Positions 19,141 through 29,194 of a stretch of 64,000 nucleotides of DNA are shown in pieces (the stretch's first letter is position 1; every line of letters begins with the position of its first letter). Source of the stretch: an uncultured Erythrobacter sp. (GTDB lineage: Bacteria; Pseudomonadota; Alphaproteobacteria; Sphingomonadales; Sphingomonadaceae); contig CANLZP010000001.1 in the NCBI GenBank assembly GCA_947495695.1, forward strand, positions 1,199,069-1,263,068, in the 5' to 3' direction. The notes beneath the pieces are model-generated. The model was not told the origin of the DNA and did not search any database. It saw only the letters and a list, made by a program, of their open reading frames with translations. The translations under genes were made by a program, and so were the position numbers.

Positions 19141-20334
19141 TTGAAGCGAATTGCAATCTTTAGCGGCTTGGCTGTCGTGGTATTGGCAGTAGGCGCATTC
19201 CTTGCTTGGGTTACTTCGCCCGATCCCAAACATAATCCTGCTACATTCGAGGAAGCTCCACTTGTCGAGCGCGTTGCGCAGCTTGAGGATGCGATCACGC
19301 TTGCCCAATTTGCTGACGGCGACGGCGTGGTCAGGACAATTTTGGTTCTGGATTTTGACGGCGAAATAGTTACCGGAGTAAATCTACGGGAACTGGGTGG
19401 CATCGATAGCAGCAACCTATTTGAGGCATTGGCCTCTATAGAAAAGTTGCCAATCACGGTCGAGCAAGCCAAAGTTTTCCCCTCGATTGTCTTGCCAATG
19501 GACCGGCTCCTGCCCTCGGGCACCATTGGCGCCCGCCACATTGGGACCGGCACGAACTTTCCCGAACACGCAGAAGAGGCGAACAGCACCTCTGTTTTCG
19601 GCTTTCCCAAATTTGGCGAGGCTACTCCTGCTCGAACAACGGTTCGGCAAGTGCCCGGCATCCTACTCGACTACGAAGTCGAGCTGTGCATGCGATTTGA
19701 TCGGGACATTGCCTCGGTCGACGATTTTGATGCGGCGGTAAAGGGCGTTTTTCTTTGCGGTGATTTTACCAACCGCAACGCGATCGTCCAACTCGCAGAC
19801 CCCGACAATCTTGATTCGGGGTCCGGGTTTAGTGACGCAAAGAGTGGCCCTGATTTCTTTCCCACCGGGCCATTCTTGGTGATCCCACGCGACTGGCAAA
19901 CGTTCGTAGCCAAGCTGCGGATGACGACCAGCCTAAATGATGACCCTCGGCAGGACGCACGGGGTTCGGAAATGACCCTCAATTTTAGAGAACTGGTCAC
20001 CAAGTCTCTGGATGACATGTCAGAACGGCGCTTCCTTTATCGGGATGGCCGAGAATTCCTCGCTGAGGGCGGCATGATAAGCAAGGACATGACAATCATG
20101 TCCGGCACCTCTGAGGGGACGATTTTCACTGGGCCGACCAGGGGGGATTTGATCGAGGCTGTCGCAACTTACCTTCTTACTGGCGGCCCGTTTGCCCACG
20201 AGAGATTCCTAGACAGTGCCAAGGCCACGTTTATCGAGAATGAGTGGAAATCGGGCCACTATCTTCAACCCGGCGATAGAGTCCGTCATGGCTCGTCTTA
20301 TCTCGGAAACATCGTAGTCGAAGTTATTCAATAG
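19141..20334 (+). CDS. membrane-anchored fumarylacetoacetate hydrolase (FAH)-like family protein
   Basis: 'LDYEVELCMRFDRDI', 'SGFSDAKSGPDFFPTGPFLVIPRDW', 'GDLIEAVATYLLTGGPF' are FAH-like; N-terminal TM 'IAIFSGLAVVVLAVGAFLAWV'; TTG 19141 has GAGGAG SD (ORF track start is ATG 19093). Confidence 0.78.
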   Translation: MKRIAIFSGLAVVVLAVGAFLAWVTSPDPKHNPATFEEAPLVERVAQLEDAITLAQFADGDGVVRTILVLDFDGEIVTGVNLRELGGIDSSNLFEALASIEKLPITVEQAKVFPSIVLPMDRLLPSGTIGARHIGTGTNFPEHAEEANSTSVFGFPKFGEATPARTTVRQVPGILLDYEVELCMRFDRDIASVDDFDAAVKGVFLCGDFTNRNAIVQLADPDNLDSGSGFSDAKSGPDFFPTGPFLVIPRDWQTFVAKLRMTTSLNDDPRQDARGSEMTLNFRELVTKSLDDMSERRFLYRDGREFLAEGGMISKDMTIMSGTSEGTIFTGPTRGDLIEAVATYLLTGGPFAHERFLDSAKATFIENEWKSGHYLQPGDRVRHGSSYLGNIVVEVIQ

Positions 20335-20517
20335 CCAGCAGCTGCATTTGGGTCGCTACCAGCCGTTCCGCTTTCCGCAGATCATGTAGCAAAGCTGTCA
20401 GTCAGCTATCAGGCGATGCGATGGACAGTTCAGCAGTCGGCTTTTGGGGTGGAAAGCGGACATCCGAGATTTTTGTGATGTGACGTCGAGCGCGGTGAGA
20501 TCAATTAGATCTTGAAG

Positions 20518-20552
20518 TCTGGTGTACCAGACATTATGTCCGGTTTACCAGA
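20518..20552. promoter_or_regulatory. Tandem operator-like dyads TCTGGTGTACCAGA / TCCGGTTTACCAGA, 21 bp apart
   Basis: 20518-20531 perfect dyad TCTGGT-GT-ACCAGA; 20539-20552 one-mismatch copy; located before ATG 20571. Confidence 0.7.
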
Positions 20553-20570
20553 CACAGGATTTGTCACGTT

Positions 20571-21194
20571 ATGCCACAAAGTATCACTGCCATGTTCGGC
20601 GCCTTTATCGTCGGCATTTCTCTTGCCTTGTCGTCGCTGCTGCTAGATTTTCCTACTGGCTGGGTAGGCGCGCTTGCTCTTGCTGGATGGGCGGCTTTGG
20701 CGTGGCGGCGATGGGCCAGATTGGAAAGAACAACCGGATTGGAGCCGGGTGCGCCTGAGAGAAACGTCCGTTTCTACGCGGTTGGGACTGCGCTGCTTTT
20801 TGGTCATATGGTCGCGACGCTCGCTTATCCAGACATAGATATTCACGTCGGCAACGGAAATTATCTCGCGATAGATTCATGGACCATGATCGCTGCGATG
20901 ATCGCTGTGGGCTTTGCCGTGAGTAGGGCTGGCGATATCCGCGACGAGCGAGACAGAATGATAATAGCGCACGGCACAAAAGTGGGTTTTCTGTCGCTGA
21001 TTGCAGGCCTTGTCGTGTTTTCGTTTGCTCTGGGTTTTGTGCCGGCAATTGAGAGAGAGTATCTCTCACTTTTTATGGCAGGCAACATTCAAATTGCGAT
21101 CGTGGTCGCATCATTGTTGATCAAATATGCAGTCCAGCTGGTTGAGTATGCCAGAGATACAAATGCCAATACCGTAATTGGCGATGACGAATGA
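20571..21194 (+). CDS. multi-pass membrane protein, function unknown
   Basis: 207 aa, ~6 hydrophobic segments; coupled to downstream HTH gene. Confidence 0.75.
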   Translation: MPQSITAMFGAFIVGISLALSSLLLDFPTGWVGALALAGWAALAWRRWARLERTTGLEPGAPERNVRFYAVGTALLFGHMVATLAYPDIDIHVGNGNYLAIDSWTMIAAMIAVGFAVSRAGDIRDERDRMIIAHGTKVGFLSLIAGLVVFSFALGFVPAIEREYLSLFMAGNIQIAIVVASLLIKYAVQLVEYARDTNANTVIGDDE

Positions 21195-21454
21195 CGGCTC
21201 TTAAAATCGGCAACAACATTCGTAGCTTCCGCTTTGCTCAAGATGAAATGACGCAAGCGCGTCTTGCGGAAATCGTTGGCGTTACGCGTCAGACAATCGT
21301 GGCGCTTGAGACGGGTAGATATGCCCCATCTCTGGAACTGGCCATGAAATTGGCAGCTGCCTTCGCGTGCAGTGTTGATGAGCTATTCTTCTGGAAAAAT
21401 CCGGAATGCGCAAGCGCTGCAATTCATTCTACTTCCGAAAAGGATCCGCAATGA
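21191..21454 (+). CDS. XRE-family helix-turn-helix transcriptional regulator (YozG-like)
   Basis: '[39 protein letters not shown]'. Confidence 0.93.
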   Translation: MTALKIGNNIRSFRFAQDEMTQARLAEIVGVTRQTIVALETGRYAPSLELAMKLAAAFACSVDELFFWKNPECASAAIHSTSEKDPQ

Positions 21455-22365
21455 CCAAGGCAATCAAGCTTATAAAATGGACCGGAATTCTGGTCTCTGC
21501 GCTTATCGTGCTGGCGGTTGGTTACTACACCTATTTGGTCCTCAGCTTTGATGACCGCAATATGCCGGAGAACCATGGCCGGGTTAATGTCGAACTGTTC
21601 CTGGGCGATGGCGACAATCAACCACTGATCGTCGGGCTCGGCGGGTCGGAAGGGGGGAATGCTTGGGCAAGCGATTATTGGAAGGGGCAGCGCGACAGGT
21701 TCATATCGCAAGGTTACTCGTTCCTAGCGGTCGCATATTTTGGCGAGGAGGGCACACCGCAAGATCTGGATCGTATAGCTTTGGAGGGTGTGCACAGAGC
21801 AATTCGGGAAGCAGCGGCAGACGCCAGTGTAAACGGTGAATGTGTCACCTTGATGGGAGGGTCAAAGGGAGCGGAGCTGGCCCTGCTGCTGGGGAGCCAT
21901 TATCCCGACATCGATGCTGTCGTTGGTATAGTACCCGGAAATGCCGTGTTCCCTGCGCTTACAATTGCGATGAACACGCCTTCATTCTCATTGGACGGGG
22001 AAGGCCTGCCGTTTGTGCCCCTCCCCTTCAGCGCTACATGGCCTCTGCTCAAAGGTGACTTGAGAGCCGTTTGGGAAGAGATGCTGAAAGATCAAAGTGC
22101 TGTAGACAGCGCTTCAATTGCGGTGGAAAATATCAACGGTCCCGTGCTTTTCCTCTCAGCGACGAGAGACGAATTTTGGCCATCAACGGAAATGTCAGAC
22201 TCCATGGAACAGCGGCTCGCAAAGAACGATTTTTCCTATCCTGTAGAACATGTTGCAATCGAAGGTGGCCACATGGCGCCAACTGATCATTTTGATGAAG
22301 TTGAGAGGTTTCTCGCCGCTAACTTGCAGCAAAGAAACCTGAGTGGTTGCTCGGAGCCTTCCTGA
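21451..22365 (+). CDS. acyl-CoA thioester hydrolase/BAAT C-terminal-like alpha/beta hydrolase
   Basis: '[11 protein letters not shown]', '[22 protein letters not shown]' nucleophile elbow; N-terminal TM; ATGA overlap with HTH. Confidence 0.82.
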   Translation: MTKAIKLIKWTGILVSALIVLAVGYYTYLVLSFDDRNMPENHGRVNVELFLGDGDNQPLIVGLGGSEGGNAWASDYWKGQRDRFISQGYSFLAVAYFGEEGTPQDLDRIALEGVHRAIREAAADASVNGECVTLMGGSKGAELALLLGSHYPDIDAVVGIVPGNAVFPALTIAMNTPSFSLDGEGLPFVPLPFSATWPLLKGDLRAVWEEMLKDQSAVDSASIAVENINGPVLFLSATRDEFWPSTEMSDSMEQRLAKNDFSYPVEHVAIEGGHMAPTDHFDEVERFLAANLQQRNLSGCSEPS

Positions 22366-22697
22366 AATTTGGCAGTACGCGAAAGCAAGGGCGATCCAAA
22401 CCAGTCTGACTGTCCGCAATTGGATCGTTTTCAGAAGGTCGACTTTGATAGCGCATCCGGTCTTATCGAGACAATCAAACGGACGCCGCAGCGTATAATA
22501 CCTCGCTCATTCATCGATCCGCACTCGCTGCCAATTCGCCCCCATCTTGCTAAGGCGGTAGCGCGCGCTAGGGTTTGTGTGGCTCTTTCTCACCGTCGGA
22601 AACCCCTAAATGGCATCAAAGCTGGGTGTGTGCACTCGCATTCCTTGTTGGAAGAGTGTCAAAATTGAACTCGAGCGCGATTTTACGTCATTCGCTC

Positions 22698-23537
22698 TTA
22701 AGTTTTGGGTCCGGCGAAGCCCGGCTTTCCAGCAGTGGAATCGATCTGTGGGTTGGGATTGTCATTCCACCACGCAACGTCGTTCCAGGGCCGGGCATCC
22801 ACTTCATGTGTCCAGCAATTGCGCGGTTGCTGCGCCAAATGCCAATAGGTCTCTGCCAAATCGGCCGGGTCGATGATGCCCTGATCGCCCTTCGATGACT
22901 TGTAGGCGTCAAACTTATCGCCCAGCAATTTGCCCAGAGTATCGGGTGAATTGACCCCGCCATCGACCACAATATGCGCAACATGGATGCCTTGCGGACC
23001 AAATTCGGCGTTCAATGTCTGGCACAACATCCGCCGCCCGCCCATCGCCGCAGCATGGCTGTGCTGGCCTGCATTGCCGCGCATGGCGGATGTGGCAGAG
23101 GTGACCAGCAGCGAACCGTGCGGACCGCTCTTGGCGCGCTCAACCATCGCCGGGAACATCGCATGGGCCAGGCGAAACACTCCGTAACAGCCCAGTCGCC
23201 AGCCCAGTTCAAACGTCTTGTGCGGCGTATCGTGCAGCTTGCGATTCCCGATCTGCGCGCCCAGATTGTACAGCGCGCTTTCGATCGGGCCGATGTCGGT
23301 TTCGACCCGCTCAACCAGCTCCTCGATCGCTCCATCCTCGGCTGCATTGAGCAACGTGCCGGTGGCGCTGCCGCCTGCATCCTCGATTTTGCCGATCAAT
23401 CGCGCTAGACTTTCCTCATCCGAACGCCGGGCCAGCACCGCATGATAGCCGCCCGCAGCAAAACGCATGGCCACGTGCCCGCCAATGCCGGCACCAGCAC
23501 CAATTACCAAACACACCGGTTTTCGATTGTCGGTCAT
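22698..23537 (-). CDS. SDR family oxidoreductase
   Basis: 'VIGAGAGIGGHVAMRFAAGGY' glycine motif; 'TSATSAMRG' segment. Confidence 0.8.
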   Translation of the reverse strand: MTDNRKPVCLVIGAGAGIGGHVAMRFAAGGYHAVLARRSDEESLARLIGKIEDAGGSATGTLLNAAEDGAIEELVERVETDIGPIESALYNLGAQIGNRKLHDTPHKTFELGWRLGCYGVFRLAHAMFPAMVERAKSGPHGSLLVTSATSAMRGNAGQHSHAAAMGGRRMLCQTLNAEFGPQGIHVAHIVVDGGVNSPDTLGKLLGDKFDAYKSSKGDQGIIDPADLAETYWHLAQQPRNCWTHEVDARPWNDVAWWNDNPNPQIDSTAGKPGFAGPKT

Positions 23538-23540
23538 GGC

Positions 23541-24713
23541 TTAATCTCCGTATTGCAAAATTACTGTGGCAGCTGCCCGATTGGCCGCATCGCGGGCCGC
23601 ATCTGTGTCGGTCCCAATTGCCAGAGCGACCCCCATACGCCGAAACGGCCGGGCGATAGGCTTACCAAAAATGCGGATGTCTGCTCCATCTGCCATGGCA
23701 TTGGCCAAGCCAGAATAGGCGATAATGTCGCTGTTGCGGTCCGCCAAAATGACGCTGCTGGCCGATGGCCGCGCGGCGATAGTGGCAGGAATGGGCAGGC
23801 CCATAATTGCACGGGCGTGCAGATCAAACTCGCTCAGATTTTGGCTGAGCAGAGTGACCATTCCCGTATCGTGTGGGCGGGGCGACAGCTCGGAGAAGAT
23901 CACCTCGTCCCCTCGGATAAAGAACTCGACCCCGAACAGACCATAGCCTTGCCCATTGCCTTGTAAGGCTTCAACCACTTTTGCGGCCATTTCCTGAGCT
24001 GCGCTGATAGCAGCATCGGACATGGGTGTGGGTTGCCAGCTTTCACGATAGTCGCCGCGTTCTTGGCGGTGACCGATCGGCGGGCAAAAAGTGATCCCGC
24101 CGGCATGGCGCACGGTCAGCAGGGTGATTTCATAGTCAAAATCGATGAATTGCTCGACGATTACGCGCTGCCGGTCACCGCGCATATTCTCGCCGGCATA
24201 AGTCCACGCCGCCTCGAGCTGGTCAGCGCTATCGACCTTGCTTTGGCCTTTGCCGCTGGACGACATGACGGGCTTAATCACACAAGGAAAACCAGTCACT
24301 TGCGCGGCTGCGACAACCTCTTCCAGATTTTCGGCATAGCGGTAGCGCGAGGTTGTAACCCCGAGCTCGCCAGCCGCAAGATCGCGGATCGCGTCGCGGT
24401 TCATCGTTAGCTGCGTTGCCCGGGCAGAGGGAACCACATTGCTGCCCGCGGCCTCGATTTCAGCCAGAACTTCGGTACGGATCGCCTCCACTTCGGGCAC
24501 GATCAGGTCGGGCTGATGCCGCTCGACCACGCCGAGCAGCGCGTCGCCATCGAGCATCGAGAAGACCTCTGCCTCGTCCGCCACCTGCATGGCCGGGGCG
24601 GCGGCATAGGCATCGCAGGCGATCACATAAGCACCCAGCCGCTTCGCCGAAATGACGAACTCACGGCCAAGCTCGCCCGAGCCCAGCAACAAGATCTTGC
24701 TCGTGAATGCCAT
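23541..24713 (-). CDS. purT: formate-dependent phosphoribosylglycinamide formyltransferase
   Basis: ATP-grasp; 'ILLLGSGELGREFVISAKRLGAYVIACDAYAAAPAMQVADE'. Confidence 0.95.
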   Translation of the reverse strand: MAFTSKILLLGSGELGREFVISAKRLGAYVIACDAYAAAPAMQVADEAEVFSMLDGDALLGVVERHQPDLIVPEVEAIRTEVLAEIEAAGSNVVPSARATQLTMNRDAIRDLAAGELGVTTSRYRYAENLEEVVAAAQVTGFPCVIKPVMSSSGKGQSKVDSADQLEAAWTYAGENMRGDRQRVIVEQFIDFDYEITLLTVRHAGGITFCPPIGHRQERGDYRESWQPTPMSDAAISAAQEMAAKVVEALQGNGQGYGLFGVEFFIRGDEVIFSELSPRPHDTGMVTLLSQNLSEFDLHARAIMGLPIPATIAARPSASSVILADRNSDIIAYSGLANAMADGADIRIFGKPIARPFRRMGVALAIGTDTDAARDAANRAAATVILQYGD

Positions 24714-24731
24714 CGGTGCTCCGTTGATGAT

Positions 24732-26051
24732 TTAGACGTTCTCCAACGCCTGCCCGAAATCAGCGATCAAGTCATCTGCATCTTCAATACCGATGGAGAT
24801 GCGCACCAGATTGTCGGTGATGCCCAGCTGGGCTTTGCGCTCATCGGGCACAGACAGATGGGTCATGGCAGCAGGAAGGCTGGCCAGCGTTTCCGTGCCG
24901 CCCAAGCTGACCGCCAGCTTGGCAATCTTCATACTGTCGAGGAAGCGGAAGGCTTCTGCCTCGCCGCCCTTGATGAACAGCGAGAAGGTGGAGCCAGCGC
25001 CCGAGCAATGCCGATCAAAGATGTCCTGCTGACGCGGATCGTCGATAAAGCCCAGATAGCCCAAGCCCTCGACCTTGGGATGGTCTTTCAAGAAAGCACA
25101 AACCTTGGCCGCGTTCTCGCCCGCGCGCTGCATGCGCAGCTCGACCGTCTCCAGTGAACGCAGCAGCATCCATGCGGTGTTGGGATCGCAAATGCCGCCC
25201 ATCGTGTTGCGCAGGGCACGGACCGGATCCATCCACTTTTTCGCCCCAGCAATGCTGCCAGCAACAAGGTCAGAATGGCCACCAACATATTTGGTCAGAG
25301 AGTAGACCACGATGTCTGCTCCGTGATCCAACGGGCGGGACCACAGCGGGCCAAGGAAGGTGTTGTCAATGGCGATGGGCGTTGTCTCTGGATCCAGTAA
25401 GGCGTCGCGCGCGGCGGTCACGGCCTCCACATCCACCAACGCATTGGTCGGGTTGGCTGGGCTTTCCAGATAGACCATTGCCACTTTTCCGCCCTGAGCA
25501 TCGGCCTGCGCTTTGGCCTTGGCCAAGACAGCGTCCAATTCTTCTCGGGTCGCACCGGCGGGAAAATCGACATAGGTCACATTGAACTTGCTCATCACCT
25601 TGGCGACGAAGCCCTCGGATGCCGCGTAGAGCGGGCCGGAGTGGACGATCACATCGCCTGCACTGCAATAGGCCAGCATCATAACGGTGATTGCGGTCAT
25701 GCCGCTGGAAAAACTGAGGGCGTCTTCCGCGCCGTCCCAGACCGACAGGCGGTCTTCCAGAATTTCCTGATTGGGTCCGTTGAAGCGTGAGTAGACCAAG
25801 CCTTCTGCACCGCCGGGACGCTTGCCCGTAATGCCTTCGAAGTGACGCTTGCCAGCGGCCGAATTTTCAAACGCAAATGTGCTGGTCAGGAAGATCGGCG
25901 CCTTGAGCGAGCCTTCTGACAGCACCGGGTCAAACCCGTGCCCCATCATCAGAGTGCTGGGCTTCAACTCGCGTCCGCCGATGGATTTTACCTTTGGCTT
26001 GGGCTTGCGGCGAGGGGTCGGGGTGTCAACAGCATCGGTTGCGTCGGTCAT
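24732..26051 (-). CDS. cystathionine gamma-synthase/methionine gamma-lyase family PLP enzyme
   Basis: 'YSRFNGPNQEILEDRL', 'VVYSLTKYVGGHSDLVAGSI' (PLP Lys); start probably MTDATDAVDT at 26051 rather than 26129. Confidence 0.88.
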   Translation of the reverse strand: MTDATDAVDTPTPRRKPKPKVKSIGGRELKPSTLMMGHGFDPVLSEGSLKAPIFLTSTFAFENSAAGKRHFEGITGKRPGGAEGLVYSRFNGPNQEILEDRLSVWDGAEDALSFSSGMTAITVMMLAYCSAGDVIVHSGPLYAASEGFVAKVMSKFNVTYVDFPAGATREELDAVLAKAKAQADAQGGKVAMVYLESPANPTNALVDVEAVTAARDALLDPETTPIAIDNTFLGPLWSRPLDHGADIVVYSLTKYVGGHSDLVAGSIAGAKKWMDPVRALRNTMGGICDPNTAWMLLRSLETVELRMQRAGENAAKVCAFLKDHPKVEGLGYLGFIDDPRQQDIFDRHCSGAGSTFSLFIKGGEAEAFRFLDSMKIAKLAVSLGGTETLASLPAAMTHLSVPDERKAQLGITDNLVRISIGIEDADDLIADFGQALENV

Positions 26052-26271
26052 GCGGAATGCTTCCTTCTTAGACGGTTGTTCAATCGGTGCGCCCAGGAAG
26101 GCAGGCGCTGATTGGACCTCGCGTGGCACCCGTTTCTAACCTCCGCAGAAACGCCTCTCCATCGCGAGAAAGTAATTGCAATTGCAACTATCGCCATTTG
26201 GCCAGTGCTTCAAGCCCGCACGCTGGATGCATGCTCAGCCTATGCTTCGCTTTGCATGCTGAACCCTGGCC

Positions 26272-27681
26272 CTAAACGATCTGCGCCATTGCCCAGACCA
26301 TGCCAACGATCAGGAATACACCGATCAGATCGAGTACCAATCCGGCACCCACCATGCGTTCGATCTTGATCCGGCCCGTGCTCCAGGCAATCGCATTGGG
26401 CCCCGTTCCAGCCGGCAACATAAAGCCCCAGCTGGCGGCAAGGGCTGCTGGCATAGCGAGCAGCATCGGGTCTGCGCCCAAGGCGACAACCAAGGAGGCG
26501 ACCACCGGAATAATGCCGGTGGCGGTGGCAACATTGCTGGCAAATTCGGTAATCACAATGATCATTGCGACCACAGCCAGAGCAACCACGAACAGCGGGA
26601 AGTTTTCCAGAGGCAACAAAGCTTCTGCGAGCCAATCCGCCAGCCCCGATACCTCCATGCCGCCAGCCAATGCCAGACCGCCGCCAAACATCATGATCAC
26701 ACCCCAGGGGGCACGGTCTGCCTCTTTCCAGATGAGCAAGGGCCGCCCTGTTCCATCTGGCAGTAAAAACAGCGCGAAGCTCGCTATGATCGCAATGGTG
26801 CCATTGGTCCAAGACCCGTCAGGCAAAATCGGCTTGACCCACGGCACCGTCATCCAAGCCAGGAAGGTAAGCCCAACGATGGGCACCAAACGCTTCTCGG
26901 CCAAACTCCATTGCGCCTGATTGTCAATCGAGGCGCGGGCCGCTGCCACATCAAATGGGTGCCCTGTGACATTCTGGAACTTGCCGATGATAAAGGCGGC
27001 CAGTGGTACACCCACCAGCACAATGGGCAGTCCGAACAAGGTCCATTGGATGAAGGAAATCTCCACACCAATCAATGTATCGAGCAGGCCCACGGCGATG
27101 GCATTTGTCGGAGAACCAACCAGCGTTCCCAGCCCGCCAATGCTGGCTGCAAAGGCAATCCCCATGGGCAGCGCGCCTGATAATCCTTCACGATCGGATG
27201 CCAATGCCCCGCCACCAACCAGCACCGCCAGCGCCATGGGCATCATGATCAGTGTGGTTGACGTGTTGGATATGAGCATCGAAAGCAGTGCGGCCGAGAT
27301 CATGAAGGCCAGCAGCAATTGGGTTTGCCCGCCCTTGGACCCAATCGCTTTCAATATGGCCAGGCTGAGCCGTTTGTGCAGGCCGGTGCGCTCAATTGCT
27401 AAGGCGACAAATGCCCCGCCCAACAACAGAAACAGGATAGGCGAATAATAGGTGCTAGCCGTTTCTCTGGCGCTGGAAACGCCCGAAAATGGCAAAACCA
27501 CAAATGGGAGCAATGCAGTGACAGTTAGCGGCACGGCTTCGGTCATCCACCACGAGGCCATCCACACAACCAGCCCGGCAACGAGCCATGCTCCAATTGG
27601 CATTCCAGCCGGTGGGGAGGTGAATACCGTGATGGCGAATATCAATGGGCCGATCAAACGACCGATTGTTTGCGCAGACAT
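26272..27681 (-). CDS. SLC13/DASS family sodium-coupled anion transporter
   Basis: 'SNTSTTLIMMPMALAVLV', 'TEFASNVATATGIIPVV' typical SLC13 motifs. Confidence 0.88.
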   Translation of the reverse strand: MSAQTIGRLIGPLIFAITVFTSPPAGMPIGAWLVAGLVVWMASWWMTEAVPLTVTALLPFVVLPFSGVSSARETASTYYSPILFLLLGGAFVALAIERTGLHKRLSLAILKAIGSKGGQTQLLLAFMISAALLSMLISNTSTTLIMMPMALAVLVGGGALASDREGLSGALPMGIAFAASIGGLGTLVGSPTNAIAVGLLDTLIGVEISFIQWTLFGLPIVLVGVPLAAFIIGKFQNVTGHPFDVAAARASIDNQAQWSLAEKRLVPIVGLTFLAWMTVPWVKPILPDGSWTNGTIAIIASFALFLLPDGTGRPLLIWKEADRAPWGVIMMFGGGLALAGGMEVSGLADWLAEALLPLENFPLFVVALAVVAMIIVITEFASNVATATGIIPVVASLVVALGADPMLLAMPAALAASWGFMLPAGTGPNAIAWSTGRIKIERMVGAGLVLDLIGVFLIVGMVWAMAQIV

Positions 27682-27809
27682 ACTGGGTGCTCTCCCTAAG
27701 CTTTCGAGAAAGTCTCTAGCAGCTTCGCGTCAGCAATGCGCGCCCGATCGATCGATTACCCACGACTTGGCAACTCGCTGGCAAGCCTGTGCAGGTATGT
27801 TCGGCCGTT

Positions 27810-28985
27810 CTAGTCCACTTCGTTGGTGGCAGCTTCGCCCTCTTCGCCGGGCAGAGTGATGTTTTCGAATGTGACGGTACCTGTCCGGCCTTCGCGGATC
27901 AGACGCTCGATCTTGGTCTGACGCTCGGACAGCAACCGTGCCATGCCCTGTGGCACCCGGAAGCTGACGGAGCTACCATCGGAGGTGACGTTCGAATAGC
28001 TCGGCTCGCGAACCCCTCCGGCCATATCCGCAATGTCAGGTTCGGATATTGCAGCATCGACCGTGCTGGTCTGTTGCATCAATTCAAGCACGTCAGCATC
28101 GGCATAGGTCGTGATGTGCGCGCGGATATCTTGGTCCCATTCAGGGAAATAAAAGGGTTGTGCCTCTGCATAGATTTCAGAGACCTGAAGTCGGTCAGAA
28201 CGCTTTTGTGTGCCGCGCAGTGAATTGACAAAGTCGCGAGCAGACTTGTCGAGCAATCGGCCAACGTTCTCCGCAGTGTAAGCTTCTGACTGGATGGATG
28301 GTCCACCAATGTCGCCGCGCCAGAACCCATAAATAACCTTGGGATTGCGCCAGTGGCGATAGACGATCTGGGTGCGGATATCTTTGAGGCTCATGGACAC
28401 GCCCTTGACCGAGAGGATCTTGGCCTCGTCCATCGGAACACCATCAATTTCGATCTCACGCGGCTGGCGTACTGGCCATGCATTGGCGATCTGCTCGATC
28501 ACGGTGACATTGTGCAAATTGATCCAGAAAGCGAGCTGCTCGTTCCGGCTCAGTTTTGCGATATCCAGTTCGGTGCCAACTCTTTCCAGATCTTGCCGGT
28601 ATTCGGTAAAAGTGGCGATGACTTCCTGATCGAGGAAGGAGAACAGAATACGGTTCCCTTCCAGTCGATAGCGCGAATCATGACCATAGATGCGTCGGCT
28701 ACCCATGCCTGAGCTGGGCCGCCCGGGATTTTGGCGGAGCGATTTGCCCATCCGAAAAACAAGATAGTTCATCGCCTCGTCCCAGATTTCGTAATCAATT
28801 CGGTTGCGGACTGGCGTATCGGTCGGGGTAAAGGTCGAGAAATCCGGATTTGCTTCCGGCATCGCAAACAGAGCCACTGCGCTGTTTGTGGCCAATGGAC
28901 TCGGCTGGGTCGATTCCGCTTGTGCAGCGGGCGCGCACGCCAAGAATGCCGTCACTGCGATTGTGCTGATGGTGGCTTTACCCAT
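27810..28985 (-). CDS. DUF547 domain-containing secreted protein
   Basis: signal peptide; 'RNEQLAFWINLHNVTVIEQI', 'IYGFWRGDIGGPSIQSEAY'. Confidence 0.82.
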   Translation of the reverse strand: MGKATISTIAVTAFLACAPAAQAESTQPSPLATNSAVALFAMPEANPDFSTFTPTDTPVRNRIDYEIWDEAMNYLVFRMGKSLRQNPGRPSSGMGSRRIYGHDSRYRLEGNRILFSFLDQEVIATFTEYRQDLERVGTELDIAKLSRNEQLAFWINLHNVTVIEQIANAWPVRQPREIEIDGVPMDEAKILSVKGVSMSLKDIRTQIVYRHWRNPKVIYGFWRGDIGGPSIQSEAYTAENVGRLLDKSARDFVNSLRGTQKRSDRLQVSEIYAEAQPFYFPEWDQDIRAHITTYADADVLELMQQTSTVDAAISEPDIADMAGGVREPSYSNVTSDGSSVSFRVPQGMARLLSERQTKIERLIREGRTGTVTFENITLPGEEGEAATNEVD

Positions 28986-29139
28986 GGATCAAGTAACCTT
29001 TGTCTGCGGCACCAAAATAATGGAGCAAATAATTGCTATCTATCTGGAATGTAATGGTTGCACGTGAAACCTCAACGGTTTCGGTCGACTATGGTTGCAA
29101 GTTGATCGAATAGCCGCGCCAACATTCTCGACCTGATGC

Positions 29140-29167
29140 AAAAAGGGCGCACAATTCTGCGCGCCCC
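29140..29167 (-). terminator. Rho-independent terminator-like hairpin downstream of infC
   Basis: minus strand GGGGCGCGCAGAATTGTGCGCCCTTTTT: stem then T tract. Confidence 0.7.
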
Positions 29168-29194
29168 TTCATAAATGCGATTGCTTAGCCAAGC

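Noticed and set aside
26052-26200. SAM-II-type riboswitch before the gamma-synthase/lyase gene
   Set aside because: The characteristic GAUUU and GCUAAA elements of SAM-II as I remember it are not visible; reported only as an unassigned structured leader.
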